This document shows positions 36,471 to 44,370 of a DNA stretch of 64,000 bases, in pieces (the stretch's first letter is position 1; each line of letters begins with the position of its first letter). This stretch comes from Herbaspirillum autotrophicum (GTDB lineage Bacteria; Pseudomonadota; Gammaproteobacteria; Burkholderiales; Burkholderiaceae_D), in assembly GCF_001189915.1 (NCBI RefSeq), contig NZ_LFLS01000004.1:207901-271900 (forward strand), written 5' to 3'. Both the position numbers and the translations under genes were made by a program. Below the pieces are notes generated by a model, which was not told where the DNA came from, ran no database searches, and saw only the letters and a program-made list of their open reading frames with translations.

Positions 36471-37610
36471 TTACATGGACTCGCTGAGCATGCGCGCATA
36501 GTCTGCTTCGGAAGCGACGCGCGGATTGGTTTTGTGGCTGTGGTCGGCCAGTGCGCCCTGAATGATCTTGGGGAACATGTCTTCGGTCACGCCCAGTTCT
36601 TTCAAACCGGCAGGCAAACCGAGACGCTGATTGAGCGCCTTGATGGCCGGTCCGATTTCCGCTGCATCTTTCAAACCCATCGCTTGCGCAATGCGTTCCA
36701 GTTTCTTTTCCTTGATGACGGAATCGGAATCCTTGTTGAAGGCAATGATCGACGGCAGGAAAATGGCATTCAGGGTGCCATGATGCAAACGCGGATTGAT
36801 GCCGCCGAGCGAGTGGCTCAGGCTGTGCACACAGCCCAGGCCCTTTTGGAATGCCATCGCACCCTGCATCGATGCGCTCATCATGTTGAGACGCGCTTCG
36901 CGGTCATGCGGCTCTTTGGTCGCACGTTCGATATGCGCCCACGCACGCCACAGACCATCCAGCGCAATCCCGTCTGCCGGCGGATTGAACGCTGGCGCCA
37001 TGAAGGTTTCGAGGCAATGGGCAATCGCATCCATGCCGGTGGCCGCCGTCATCATGGCCGGCAGATTCAGTGTCAGCTCCGGATCGCAAATCGCCGACCG
37101 CGGCACCAGATAGGGCGACAACACACCGACCTTGCGACCGTCGTCAAGAATCAGGATGGCGCCGCGCCCGACTTCACTGCCGGTACCGGCAGTGGTGGGA
37201 ATGGCGATCACCGGTGCAGTCGCTGCGGTGATCTTGGCCATGCCGCCTTCGATCACGGCGAAGCTCTTCAATGGACCTTCGTGGGTACCGCACACCGCCA
37301 GGCCCTTGGCGAGGTCGATCGAGGAACCGCCGCCGACGGCGATGATGCCGTCGAAACCGCCGTCACGATACAGTTGGACCGCAGCGCGTACTGCACCTTC
37401 GTTCGGGTTCGGCGGCGTCTGATCAAACACGCCGGCTTCAGCCGGGTTCTTCAGTTGTGCCAGCACCTTATCAATAATCCCGGCGGCCTTGATGCCGGCG
37501 TCGGTAACGATGAACGGACGGCGAATGCCGATGCGGTCGCATTCCTGCTGCAATAACGCCAGCGCGCCGAAGTCAAATTGAACCTGGGTAATATAGTTAA
37601 TCAGTGCCAT
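36471..37610 (-). CDS. Iron-containing (group III) alcohol dehydrogenase
   Basis: A 379-residue enzyme with the GGGSSIDLAK nucleotide-binding loop (93-102) and the Fe-ligand pattern Asp194, His198, His262 and His276, spaced like E. coli FucO (196/200/263/277). ATG at 37610 (MALINYITQ) has GAGG upstream; a TTG five codons earlier is frame-open but less likely. It is first in the unit adh-aldh-livK-like, divergent from a LysR gene that probably regulates it. The alcohol substrate is unknown. Confidence 0.88.
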   Translation of the reverse strand: MALINYITQVQFDFGALALLQQECDRIGIRRPFIVTDAGIKAAGIIDKVLAQLKNPAEAGVFDQTPPNPNEGAVRAAVQLYRDGGFDGIIAVGGGSSIDLAKGLAVCGTHEGPLKSFAVIEGGMAKITAATAPVIAIPTTAGTGSEVGRGAILILDDGRKVGVLSPYLVPRSAICDPELTLNLPAMMTAATGMDAIAHCLETFMAPAFNPPADGIALDGLWRAWAHIERATKEPHDREARLNMMSASMQGAMAFQKGLGCVHSLSHSLGGINPRLHHGTLNAIFLPSIIAFNKDSDSVIKEKKLERIAQAMGLKDAAEIGPAIKALNQRLGLPAGLKELGVTEDMFPKIIQGALADHSHKTNPRVASEADYARMLSESM

Positions 37611-37790
37611 TGCACATAGCCTCAAAGTTATAGATATACTTGCATAGTCACCGTCGCAACATGCATCCAGACTTGTCTTTTCGTGGGATCACCCCAGACA
37701 GAACAAGCTTTTGAGGCAAAACTCTAAGCCAAAGCAGGTGCTTTGACTAATGAGAGCTTCTGATACAGCTATAACTTCATCTCATACCAA

Positions 37791-38741
37791 ATGCTGCCTT
37801 CGCTCAGTTCCATCACCTCCCGCCTGCATCTCAAGCAATTGCGCCTGCTGATCGCCCTTGCCGACCACGGTTCGCTGCTGCGCGCGGCGGAACAGGTTGC
37901 ATTGACGCAACCCGGTGCCAGCAAGGCTTTGCAGGAAATCGAGCTGACCTTGGGAGCGCAGCTGTTCGTACGCACCAATCGCGGCCTGGAACCGACCGAC
38001 CTCGGCCATTGCGTCATCCGCTATGCGCGGCTGATCCACACCGATCTCGCGCATCTGCGCGAAGAAATGATAGGCATCATGCAAGGTCATGGCGGCCGGC
38101 TGGCACTGGGGGTCATCATGGGCGCCGTACCGTTGCTGACCGATGCCTTGTCGCGTCTGCTGGAGAAGCGCCCGGCCTTGTCGGTAGAGATTGTCGAAGA
38201 CACCAGTGCACGCCTGTTGCATTTGCTCGACCAGGGTCGTCTGGATATGGCGATCTGCCGCACCAGCATCAGCCAGCGCCCTTACTTATATGACAGCGTC
38301 AATATTCACAACGAGCAACTGGCAGTGGTCGCCAACGTCAACCATCCGATGGCAGCACAACCGCAATTGCAACTGGCCGATCTGGCGGAGTCACGCTGGG
38401 TGGTGTATTCCGCCAACATGCCGATGCGACTGTCGCTGGAACGGGAATTTCATGAAGCCGATCTGCGCTTCCCCTTGCACTTGCTGGAAACCACCTCAGC
38501 CTTCACTACACTCTCCCTGCTGCAAAAAAATCCATTGTTCGTGGCATTGATGTCGGTGGACGTGGCCCAATTTTGCACCGGCTTTGGCATGACCTGCATC
38601 CTGCCGCTGCAATTGCAATCGCGCAGCGAGCCATATCAGCTCGTCACCCGCCGCGATACACCGTTGTCGCCCGTGGCACAGTTGTTCATCAAGGAATTCA
38701 CCGAAGTGCCGCTGCCGGAGAGCGACGCGACAGAACAATGA
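37791..38741 (+). CDS. LysR-family transcriptional regulator
   Basis: A 316-residue LysR regulator: N-terminal helix-turn-helix (HLKQLRLLIALADHGSLLRAAEQVALTQPGASKALQEIELTLGAQLFVR, about 13-62) and a C-terminal periplasmic-binding-protein-like effector domain. It resembles the GbpR/CynR-like branch. The 180-nt divergent gap with the alcohol dehydrogenase gene (37611-37790) is the expected operator region; no obvious T-N11-A palindrome was singled out by eye. Confidence 0.9.
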   Translation: MLPSLSSITSRLHLKQLRLLIALADHGSLLRAAEQVALTQPGASKALQEIELTLGAQLFVRTNRGLEPTDLGHCVIRYARLIHTDLAHLREEMIGIMQGHGGRLALGVIMGAVPLLTDALSRLLEKRPALSVEIVEDTSARLLHLLDQGRLDMAICRTSISQRPYLYDSVNIHNEQLAVVANVNHPMAAQPQLQLADLAESRWVVYSANMPMRLSLEREFHEADLRFPLHLLETTSAFTTLSLLQKNPLFVALMSVDVAQFCTGFGMTCILPLQLQSRSEPYQLVTRRDTPLSPVAQLFIKEFTEVPLPESDATEQ

Positions 38742-38825
38742 ACACTGTCGCCGAAGATTGAAAATCAATAGAAGAAAAACGCATATGGAGTTGAGAAATA
38801 CGTCCTTAGTAATCAGATTTTCCGC

Positions 38826-38834
38826 TGCTAGAAT
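38826..38834 (+). promoter_or_regulatory. Candidate extended -10 promoter of the MetQ-like gene
   Basis: TGCTAGAAT, an extended -10 form (TGn-TAGAAT), lies 27 nt upstream of the ATG at 38861. A weak -35 (TTAGTA) lies 17 nt before it. Confidence 0.35.
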
Positions 38835-38860
38835 CAATCGCCAATTCACAGTCAGGGAAA

Positions 38861-39661
38861 ATGAACGTGTTTCAATCCAGTTTAGTCCGCAATTTGCTTG
38901 TCATCGCATCGCTCACATTTTCCGCCGCTGCGGCGCAAGCAGCCGACGCCCCGCTGCGCATCGGTGCCTCTCCCGGCCCCTTCAGCGACTTCTTGCAAGA
39001 GGCCGCCAAGATTGCCAACGCACAAGGCTTTCCGGTCAAGGTCATCGAATTCACCGAACCGACGCAGATCAATGAGGCGACACAAGCCGGCGACATCGAT
39101 TTGAATAATTTCCAGCATGTGCCTTACATGCAAAAACAGAATGAATCGCGCGGCTACAAGATCGTGTCGATCAAACCCAGCTATGTCGCACCGGCCGGCA
39201 TCTATTCTTCCAAACACAAATCGCTGACGTCATTCCCGAACGGCGCCAAGATCGGTATCCCCAACGATCCGGCCAACGAAGCACGGGCTTTGTTCCTGTT
39301 GCAAAAGGCTGGCCTGATCAAGTTGAAAGCCAATGCCAACACCAATGCCAGCGTCGCCGACATTGCCGAAAATCCGAAGAAGCTCAACATTGTGTTGCTC
39401 GACGAAGTGCAATTGCCGCGCGTACTGGTGGATATCGATGCCGGTGTCATCACGCTGAACAAGGGCGTACTGGCAGGACTCAATCCAAAAGATGCATTGC
39501 TGCTGGAAGATCAGACCTCGCAATGGGCCATCATCTGGGCGGCACGCGCCGACCGCAAGGATGATCCCCGGATTGCACGCTTCATCAAGATTTTCGAATC
39601 GGATCGCATCAAGCAATTCATCATTCAAAAATTCAATGGCACGGTGATTCCAGCCTGGTAA
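38861..39661 (+). CDS. MetQ/NlpA-family periplasmic binding protein
   Basis: A 266-residue NlpA-family protein (methionine-binding type). It has a signal peptide ending SAAAAQA with no Cys after it, so it is a soluble periplasmic protein, unlike the usual lipoprotein form. IGASPGPFSDFLQEAAKIANAQGF and DLNNFQHVPYMQKQNESRGYKIVSI match the family. No metN or metI genes are nearby, so the transporter partner must be encoded elsewhere. It converges on the racemase/AhpD-like/oxidase cluster, sharing the terminator between them. Confidence 0.86.
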   Translation: MNVFQSSLVRNLLVIASLTFSAAAAQAADAPLRIGASPGPFSDFLQEAAKIANAQGFPVKVIEFTEPTQINEATQAGDIDLNNFQHVPYMQKQNESRGYKIVSIKPSYVAPAGIYSSKHKSLTSFPNGAKIGIPNDPANEARALFLLQKAGLIKLKANANTNASVADIAENPKKLNIVLLDEVQLPRVLVDIDAGVITLNKGVLAGLNPKDALLLEDQTSQWAIIWAARADRKDDPRIARFIKIFESDRIKQFIIQKFNGTVIPAW

Positions 39662-39693
39662 TGGGCATCGCCTGAAGCACACATGACACCATC

Positions 39694-39733
39694 AAAAAGA
39701 GCTTGCGGATAATAATCGCAAGCTCTTTTTTTA
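39694..39733. terminator. Bidirectional intrinsic terminator
   Basis: A 14-bp stem (AAAAAGAGCTTGCG / CGCAAGCTCTTTTT) with a 9-nt AT loop, T-rich on both sides, sits between the converging MetQ-like gene (plus) and racemase gene (minus). Confidence 0.88.
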
Positions 39734-40474
39734 TTCCGCCGGATAACGTCGCGGTCGCAAGCCGGCCTGAAACCAGGTCACCATCGATACCGTGTCGTAT
39801 ACCGGAATGCCGAAGGCTTGCTGGATGTCCGCAGTGAACGGCGCCAGATTGGTACATTCGGAAACGATGGCGCCGATGTCGGGATTTTCGCGCAGCATGC
39901 GCGCCGCCAGATCCAGCACCTCCTGTCGCAATACCTGATACGGCACGGTATCGTCACCTTCCTTGATCGAGCGCACGAACTCGGAAGTTTGCGGCATGCC
40001 ATACACCGGCGTATCGGCGGCAATGCCGACGGCTTCCAGATATTTCCCGCCCAATGCTTCGGCGTTGTATGTCAGTATGCCAACGCGCTGCTTCGATGGA
40101 ATGATCCGCTGCACCAGCGGCACCTGCAACAGACTGCTGGTGGCCACCGGCACGCCAAGAAAATCCACCAGCTCTTGCTGATAGATCGACAGGAAACCAC
40201 AGGTCGTGGTGATACCATCGACACCGGCTTCTACCAGCTCCAGCGCGGCTTTCTTGAACGGCTCCAGCAAACTGACGTTGTGCAGGTCGGTCATCTTGGC
40301 CGGCACGGCATCTTCGACGATGCGGTACTGCACCGGAAACGGCCAGGTACCGGCATGGCCGATGTCGCCGAGGTAGCGTCGGAAATGCGTCTTGACCATG
40401 AGGATGCCGATACTCACGCCGTAATACGTTTTCTTTGCCGCTGTCACATTCAATCCTTCAAAAGTCGTGGTCAT
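39731..40474 (-). CDS. Aspartate/glutamate/hydantoin racemase family protein
   Basis: A 247-residue member of the Asp/Glu racemase superfamily with Cys92 in TTCGFL and Cys207 in SECTNL as the expected catalytic pair. The mid motif SIGILMVKTHFRRYLGDIGH and the overall length differ from YgeA, and maleate isomerase/arylmalonate decarboxylase-type relatives also share these traits. Its start codon overlaps the AhpD-like stop by 1 nt (TAATG), so they are coupled. Substrate unknown. Confidence 0.75.
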   Translation of the reverse strand: MTTTFEGLNVTAAKKTYYGVSIGILMVKTHFRRYLGDIGHAGTWPFPVQYRIVEDAVPAKMTDLHNVSLLEPFKKAALELVEAGVDGITTTCGFLSIYQQELVDFLGVPVATSSLLQVPLVQRIIPSKQRVGILTYNAEALGGKYLEAVGIAADTPVYGMPQTSEFVRSIKEGDDTVPYQVLRQEVLDLAARMLRENPDIGAIVSECTNLAPFTADIQQAFGIPVYDTVSMVTWFQAGLRPRRYPAE

Positions 40475-40995
40475 TATTGCGCCGGATCCAGTAGGGAATC
40501 ATCCAGATCGACTTCCAATATGCTGTTGAAGATATTGGTCGCGACCATGGTGCCGCCAAAACCGATCAGATTGACAATCGCCGTGTCGTCATAACGCTGT
40601 TTCAGACGCGCCCACAATGCTTCATCCAGTTGCATCGAACGACCGCCGATCTTGCTGCCGAGATCGATCAGCAATTGCTCTTCCTCGTTCGGCTGGAACT
40701 CTGCCGGCGCGACGTTTTCTGCGGCCAGTGCGCGCCGGAAATAAGTCGAACACAACAGGCAATCGGATGCCGACGAAATGGCATGCGCATAGATATTGAA
40801 GGCACGCTTTCCGAGCAGCTTGATCAGTTCTGCCTTGATCAGATACGAACCGTGATAGGCCAGATGGGCCGGCAGGGAATGCAAAATGGTCCCCTTCATA
40901 TTGGTGACCGAACCTACTCTGGCGATTTCCTGATCGAATGCTTCGCGCCGTGCTTCATCGAGCGCTGCGCGCTCTACGAGATTGATTCTTGCCAT
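40474..40995 (-). CDS. AhpD-like / carboxymuconolactone decarboxylase-family protein
   Basis: A 173-residue helical protein with an AhpD-like redox pair CLLC (Cys79 and Cys82). AhpD has His four residues after the second Cys (C-x3-H); here that position is Phe86 (CSTYF), so the proton relay of peroxidase-active AhpD is missing. The function may be a redox or decarboxylase role tied to the racemase and oxidase. It is expressed between the FAD oxidase and racemase genes, 47 nt after the former. Confidence 0.72.
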   Translation of the reverse strand: MARINLVERAALDEARREAFDQEIARVGSVTNMKGTILHSLPAHLAYHGSYLIKAELIKLLGKRAFNIYAHAISSASDCLLCSTYFRRALAAENVAPAEFQPNEEEQLLIDLGSKIGGRSMQLDEALWARLKQRYDDTAIVNLIGFGGTMVATNIFNSILEVDLDDSLLDPAQ

Positions 40996-41042
40996 GTGAA
41001 TTTTTCCTTGCTTACCTTGATTTGCGTGAAGAGAATGGTGAA

Positions 41043-42140
41043 TCAGTGAAAGAACCTGCCCGGACGGAAATCCGTCAGTTCCGGGCGTGATACACCATTG
41101 AGAATTTCATCGGCCACTGCCGCACCGATAAACGGTGCCAGCGTTACGCCACTGTGGGTGACCGCGGCATAGTAGCCGGAGGTATCAGGCAGCGCGCCGA
41201 TGGCGGGAAACTGATCTGCCGGAATGGCGCGCACGCCGATACGCAGTGCTTCTGCCGGCACCCCGCGCAACACCGGCAGCACAATGGCGGCAGCCTGCAG
41301 CAGCGCCGCGACCTGAGGCCAGCGCGGATCGGGAATGGTATCGGCCGTGAGCGCCAGATCCAGATCATTGCGACAGATCAGCAAACGACCCGCACCATCG
41401 GGCCGAATGTGTACCTGCGGTGAAAAAATCACGCGCTGCACACTACTGGCAACCGGCGGCGTAAACAACATCAAACCGGCCGAGGGTGCCATTGGAATTT
41501 GCAGTGCTGGCGGAAAGGCTGCCTGATCGGCCCAGCGACCAGTGCAGTTGATGACGACGTCGGCATCAAGCGTGCCGCCATCAGCGGTAGTCACACCGGT
41601 CACCTGAGTGCCTTGGCGACGGATCGCGGTGACACCCAGATGCGGCAGAATGCGGGCGCCATGTTGGCGAGCCGCAGCCAGTAAAGCCTGACTGTAGACC
41701 ACAGGGTCAACCCAACCGTCATCAGGAAAAAAAGCGACTGGAGCATCGCCAATGGCCCCGGTATCAATATCCGGTTCCAGTTCGCGTACCTGCGCGGCGT
41801 CAAGCCATTGCGCGGCATATCCGGATGATTGCAGCAGCGCCACTTTTTGACGGTAGCGCCCGGGGTCGGTGCTACCTTCCCATTCAATGGTGCCACCGCC
41901 GTGCCACCAGGGGGACTGTTCGAAACGGTTGCGCAGTTCCGCGTGCGCCCGCATGCCGGCGACGTTCAGTTCGTGGTACGCGCGCGGCGCCTTGTTATGT
42001 GAATTGACCCAGGCGAAACTGGCGCTGCTGGTACCGCCGCCGATACGACCGGCATCGATGACAGTGACCGCAGTCCCGGCGCGCGCCAGTTCATAGGCGA
42101 TGGAAGCGCCGATGATGCCGGCGCCGATAACGATATACAT
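41043..42140 (-). CDS. FAD-dependent oxidoreductase, D-amino-acid oxidase/DadA-like
   Basis: A 365-residue flavoprotein of the DAO family: N-terminal FAD-binding VIGAGIIGASIAYELARAG (about 4-22), SSASFAWVNSHNK near 40, and the C-terminal GVTLAPFIGAAVADEIL FAD-binding end. It could oxidise D-amino acids, glycine, sarcosine, or D-hydroxyproline-like substrates. The frame is open 13 codons upstream; ATG at 42140 begins MYIVIGAG and is preferred. It heads the oxidase/AhpD-like/racemase unit, suggesting that one stereoisomer is epimerised and oxidised. Confidence 0.82.
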   Translation of the reverse strand: MYIVIGAGIIGASIAYELARAGTAVTVIDAGRIGGGTSSASFAWVNSHNKAPRAYHELNVAGMRAHAELRNRFEQSPWWHGGGTIEWEGSTDPGRYRQKVALLQSSGYAAQWLDAAQVRELEPDIDTGAIGDAPVAFFPDDGWVDPVVYSQALLAAARQHGARILPHLGVTAIRRQGTQVTGVTTADGGTLDADVVINCTGRWADQAAFPPALQIPMAPSAGLMLFTPPVASSVQRVIFSPQVHIRPDGAGRLLICRNDLDLALTADTIPDPRWPQVAALLQAAAIVLPVLRGVPAEALRIGVRAIPADQFPAIGALPDTSGYYAAVTHSGVTLAPFIGAAVADEILNGVSRPELTDFRPGRFFH

Positions 42141-42181
42141 GCTCAATGTCCAAAGCAGCGCCGGGATTGCCGGCGCCACAT

Positions 42182-42207
42182 AAAAAAAGCCCCGTTCAGA
42201 ACGAGGC
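42182..42207 (-). terminator. Intrinsic terminator after the peroxiredoxin gene
   Basis: On the minus strand a stem of 8 bp (one G-U) with a short 3-nt loop is followed by TTTTTTT. It lies about 25 nt after the peroxiredoxin stop. Confidence 0.8.
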
Positions 42208-42230
42208 CGATGCTGATGAAACGCCTGCCC

Positions 42231-42869
42231 TTACTTGTTAGGCTGTGGCGTCAGTCGCAAATACGGACGGGCTGCCTTGTAGCCTTTCGGATACTTTTGC
42301 TTGATGACTTCTTCATCCTTGACGGTCAGCGGAATGATCACGTCATCGCCATCTTTCCAGTTGCCCGGTGTCGCTACCGTGTAACCGTCGGTCAGTTGCA
42401 ATGCATCCAGCACGCGCAGCACTTCATCAAAGTTGCGGCCGGTGCTCAGCGGATAAGTAATGATCAGACGAATCGTCTTTTTCGGATCGATGATGAACAA
42501 GGAACGCACCGTTGCCGTACCCGACTGATTCGGATGAATCATGTCATACAGATCGGCGACCTTCTTGTCAGTGTCGGCAACGATAGGGAAACCGACCACG
42601 GTGTTCTGGGTTTCTTCGATATCCTTGATCCATTGTTTGTGCGACTCCGCCGCATCCACCGACAGTGCCAATGCTTTCACATTGCGCTTGTCAAACTCGG
42701 GCTTCAGCTTGGCCGTCAATCCGAGTTCGGTGGTGCATACCGGCGTAAAGTCCGCAGGATGGGAAAACAACACTACCCAGGAATCCCCTGCCCACTCATG
42801 AAACTTGATCTTGCCCTGGGAAGAATCTTGCTCAAAATCGGGTGCTGTATCGCCTAGTCGCAGTGTCAT
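42231..42869 (-). CDS. 1-Cys peroxiredoxin (Prx6 type)
   Basis: A 212-residue peroxidase with the peroxidatic cysteine Cys45 in DFTPVCTTELG preceded by LFSHPAD. No other cysteine exists in the protein, so it belongs to the 1-Cys Prx6 class and needs an external reductant. ATG at 42869 follows GGAGATTGAT; an in-frame ATG four codons upstream is weaker. Monocistronic between a terminator and a 264-nt gap. Peroxide from the flavin oxidase upstream is a natural substrate by inference. Confidence 0.93.
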   Translation of the reverse strand: MTLRLGDTAPDFEQDSSQGKIKFHEWAGDSWVVLFSHPADFTPVCTTELGLTAKLKPEFDKRNVKALALSVDAAESHKQWIKDIEETQNTVVGFPIVADTDKKVADLYDMIHPNQSGTATVRSLFIIDPKKTIRLIITYPLSTGRNFDEVLRVLDALQLTDGYTVATPGNWKDGDDVIIPLTVKDEEVIKQKYPKGYKAARPYLRLTPQPNK

Positions 42870-43133
42870 ATCAATCTCCATGTAACGAAAAATGCCAGTT
42901 TCTCACTATAGCCATGGTCGCGGGCCAGCCCAACAACTAATAACGAGTATCTAAATAACAGAATGCTATTTAGCCCGTGAACCCAAGACGCCGGGCTCTT
43001 GCAGGCAAACCCGCTGGCGGAAAAAAGAAAATACGCAACCCATCTTATATTTCCCAATAGAAACATTTAGAATTAGCCATCGTCGTTATGGTTAATACGA
43101 CAACAAATCTGAGCGAATTTTTCGACAGGTCCC

Positions 43134-44282
43134 ATGAAAACACTACGCTGCCTGATACTGTTTGCCATGTTCCATGGCGGAGTTGCCCTGGCAACGCCGT
43201 CCGGCGACGAAACCGGAATTACCGATAACCGCATTCTGATCGGCCAGTCAGCAGTCTTCAGCGGTCCCTCTGCCAGTCTCGGCATCCAGTTCAGCAGTGG
43301 CGCCATGGCATACTTCAACATGATCAATGCACAGGGCGGCATCTATGGCCGGAAACTGGAGATCATTGCCATTGACGATCAGTACGAACCGGCGCTGACC
43401 ATTGAGAATACCAATCGCCTGATTCATCGGGAACGGGTTTTCGCCCTGTTCGGTTATGTGGGTACCCCTACCAGCAATGCGGTTTTGCCGTTGATCAGCA
43501 AGGAAAAGATTCCCTTTTTTGCGCCGGTCTCAGGTGCCAAATCGCTGCGGGATCCCTTCAATCCCCTCATTTTTCATATCCGCAGCAGCTATGCCGACGA
43601 AATCCAGTATCTGGTAAAGCAACTGGCCGGTACCGGCAAAAGCCGTGTGGCAGTGTTCTATCAGGACGACGACTTCGGTCGTGCCACATTGTCGGCGCTC
43701 GAAATCAAGCTCAAGGAGAAAGGGCGGCATGTGGTGGTATCGGCACCGGTCATCCGCAACAGCGCCGACATAGACAATGCGGTCGCCACCATTTTGCCGT
43801 ACCAGCCGGAAGTCATCATTCAGGCCACCGCCTACGTCTCGGCGGCGGCCTTCATCAAGAAAATGCGGGACAAAGGCTATAAGGGCGATTTTTACAATCT
43901 GTCCTTCGTCGGCAGTCAGGCACTGGCCGAAGCTCTCGGATCAACCGGCGTCGGCGTGGTCATTTCGCAGGTAGTGCCGTTTCCATGGAAGGCGCGCATT
44001 CCCATCATCAACGAGTATCACAAGATTTATGGCGACACTGATGGCGCCAATGTGAACTTCTCCAGCCTGGAAGGATTTATCGCTGCCAAGGTGCTGGTAG
44101 AAGGTATCCGGCGTGCCGGCAAACATCTGACCCGGAGCAAACTCATCAAAGCCCTGCGTACCATCAACACCGGCAATTACGATATTGGCGGTTTCAATAT
44201 CAATTTCTCGGCGAAACACCATTGCGGCTCGGCCTTTGTCGATATGACAGCGATTTCTTCGGATGCCCGTTTCATCAACTAG
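43134..44282 (+). CDS. LivK-like periplasmic binding protein, first of a tandem pair
   Basis: A 382-residue type I binding protein with signal peptide (ending FHGGVALA) and GITDNRILIGQSAVFSGPSASLGIQF. The VFYQDDDFGRATLSALE and ISQVVPFPWKARIPIINEY segments place it in a LivK subgroup with ABC transporter and sensor relatives. The next gene is a paralogue of exactly the same length. No transporter or sensor kinase gene accompanies it. Confidence 0.85.
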   Translation: MKTLRCLILFAMFHGGVALATPSGDETGITDNRILIGQSAVFSGPSASLGIQFSSGAMAYFNMINAQGGIYGRKLEIIAIDDQYEPALTIENTNRLIHRERVFALFGYVGTPTSNAVLPLISKEKIPFFAPVSGAKSLRDPFNPLIFHIRSSYADEIQYLVKQLAGTGKSRVAVFYQDDDFGRATLSALEIKLKEKGRHVVVSAPVIRNSADIDNAVATILPYQPEVIIQATAYVSAAAFIKKMRDKGYKGDFYNLSFVGSQALAEALGSTGVGVVISQVVPFPWKARIPIINEYHKIYGDTDGANVNFSSLEGFIAAKVLVEGIRRAGKHLTRSKLIKALRTINTGNYDIGGFNINFSAKHHCGSAFVDMTAISSDARFIN

Positions 44283-44370
44283 AGCAATGTTACGATAGAG
44301 GCCATAATCAATTCTTCCATTTGTCATACACCGTATATGACATTGCAGTCGATATCAGGAGGAGGGGGAA

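Noticed and set aside
42870..43133. An RNA gene or small gene in the gap before the tandem LivK-like pair
   Set aside because: No tRNA-like cloverleaf, long stem or Shine-Dalgarno-supported frame was found by eye.
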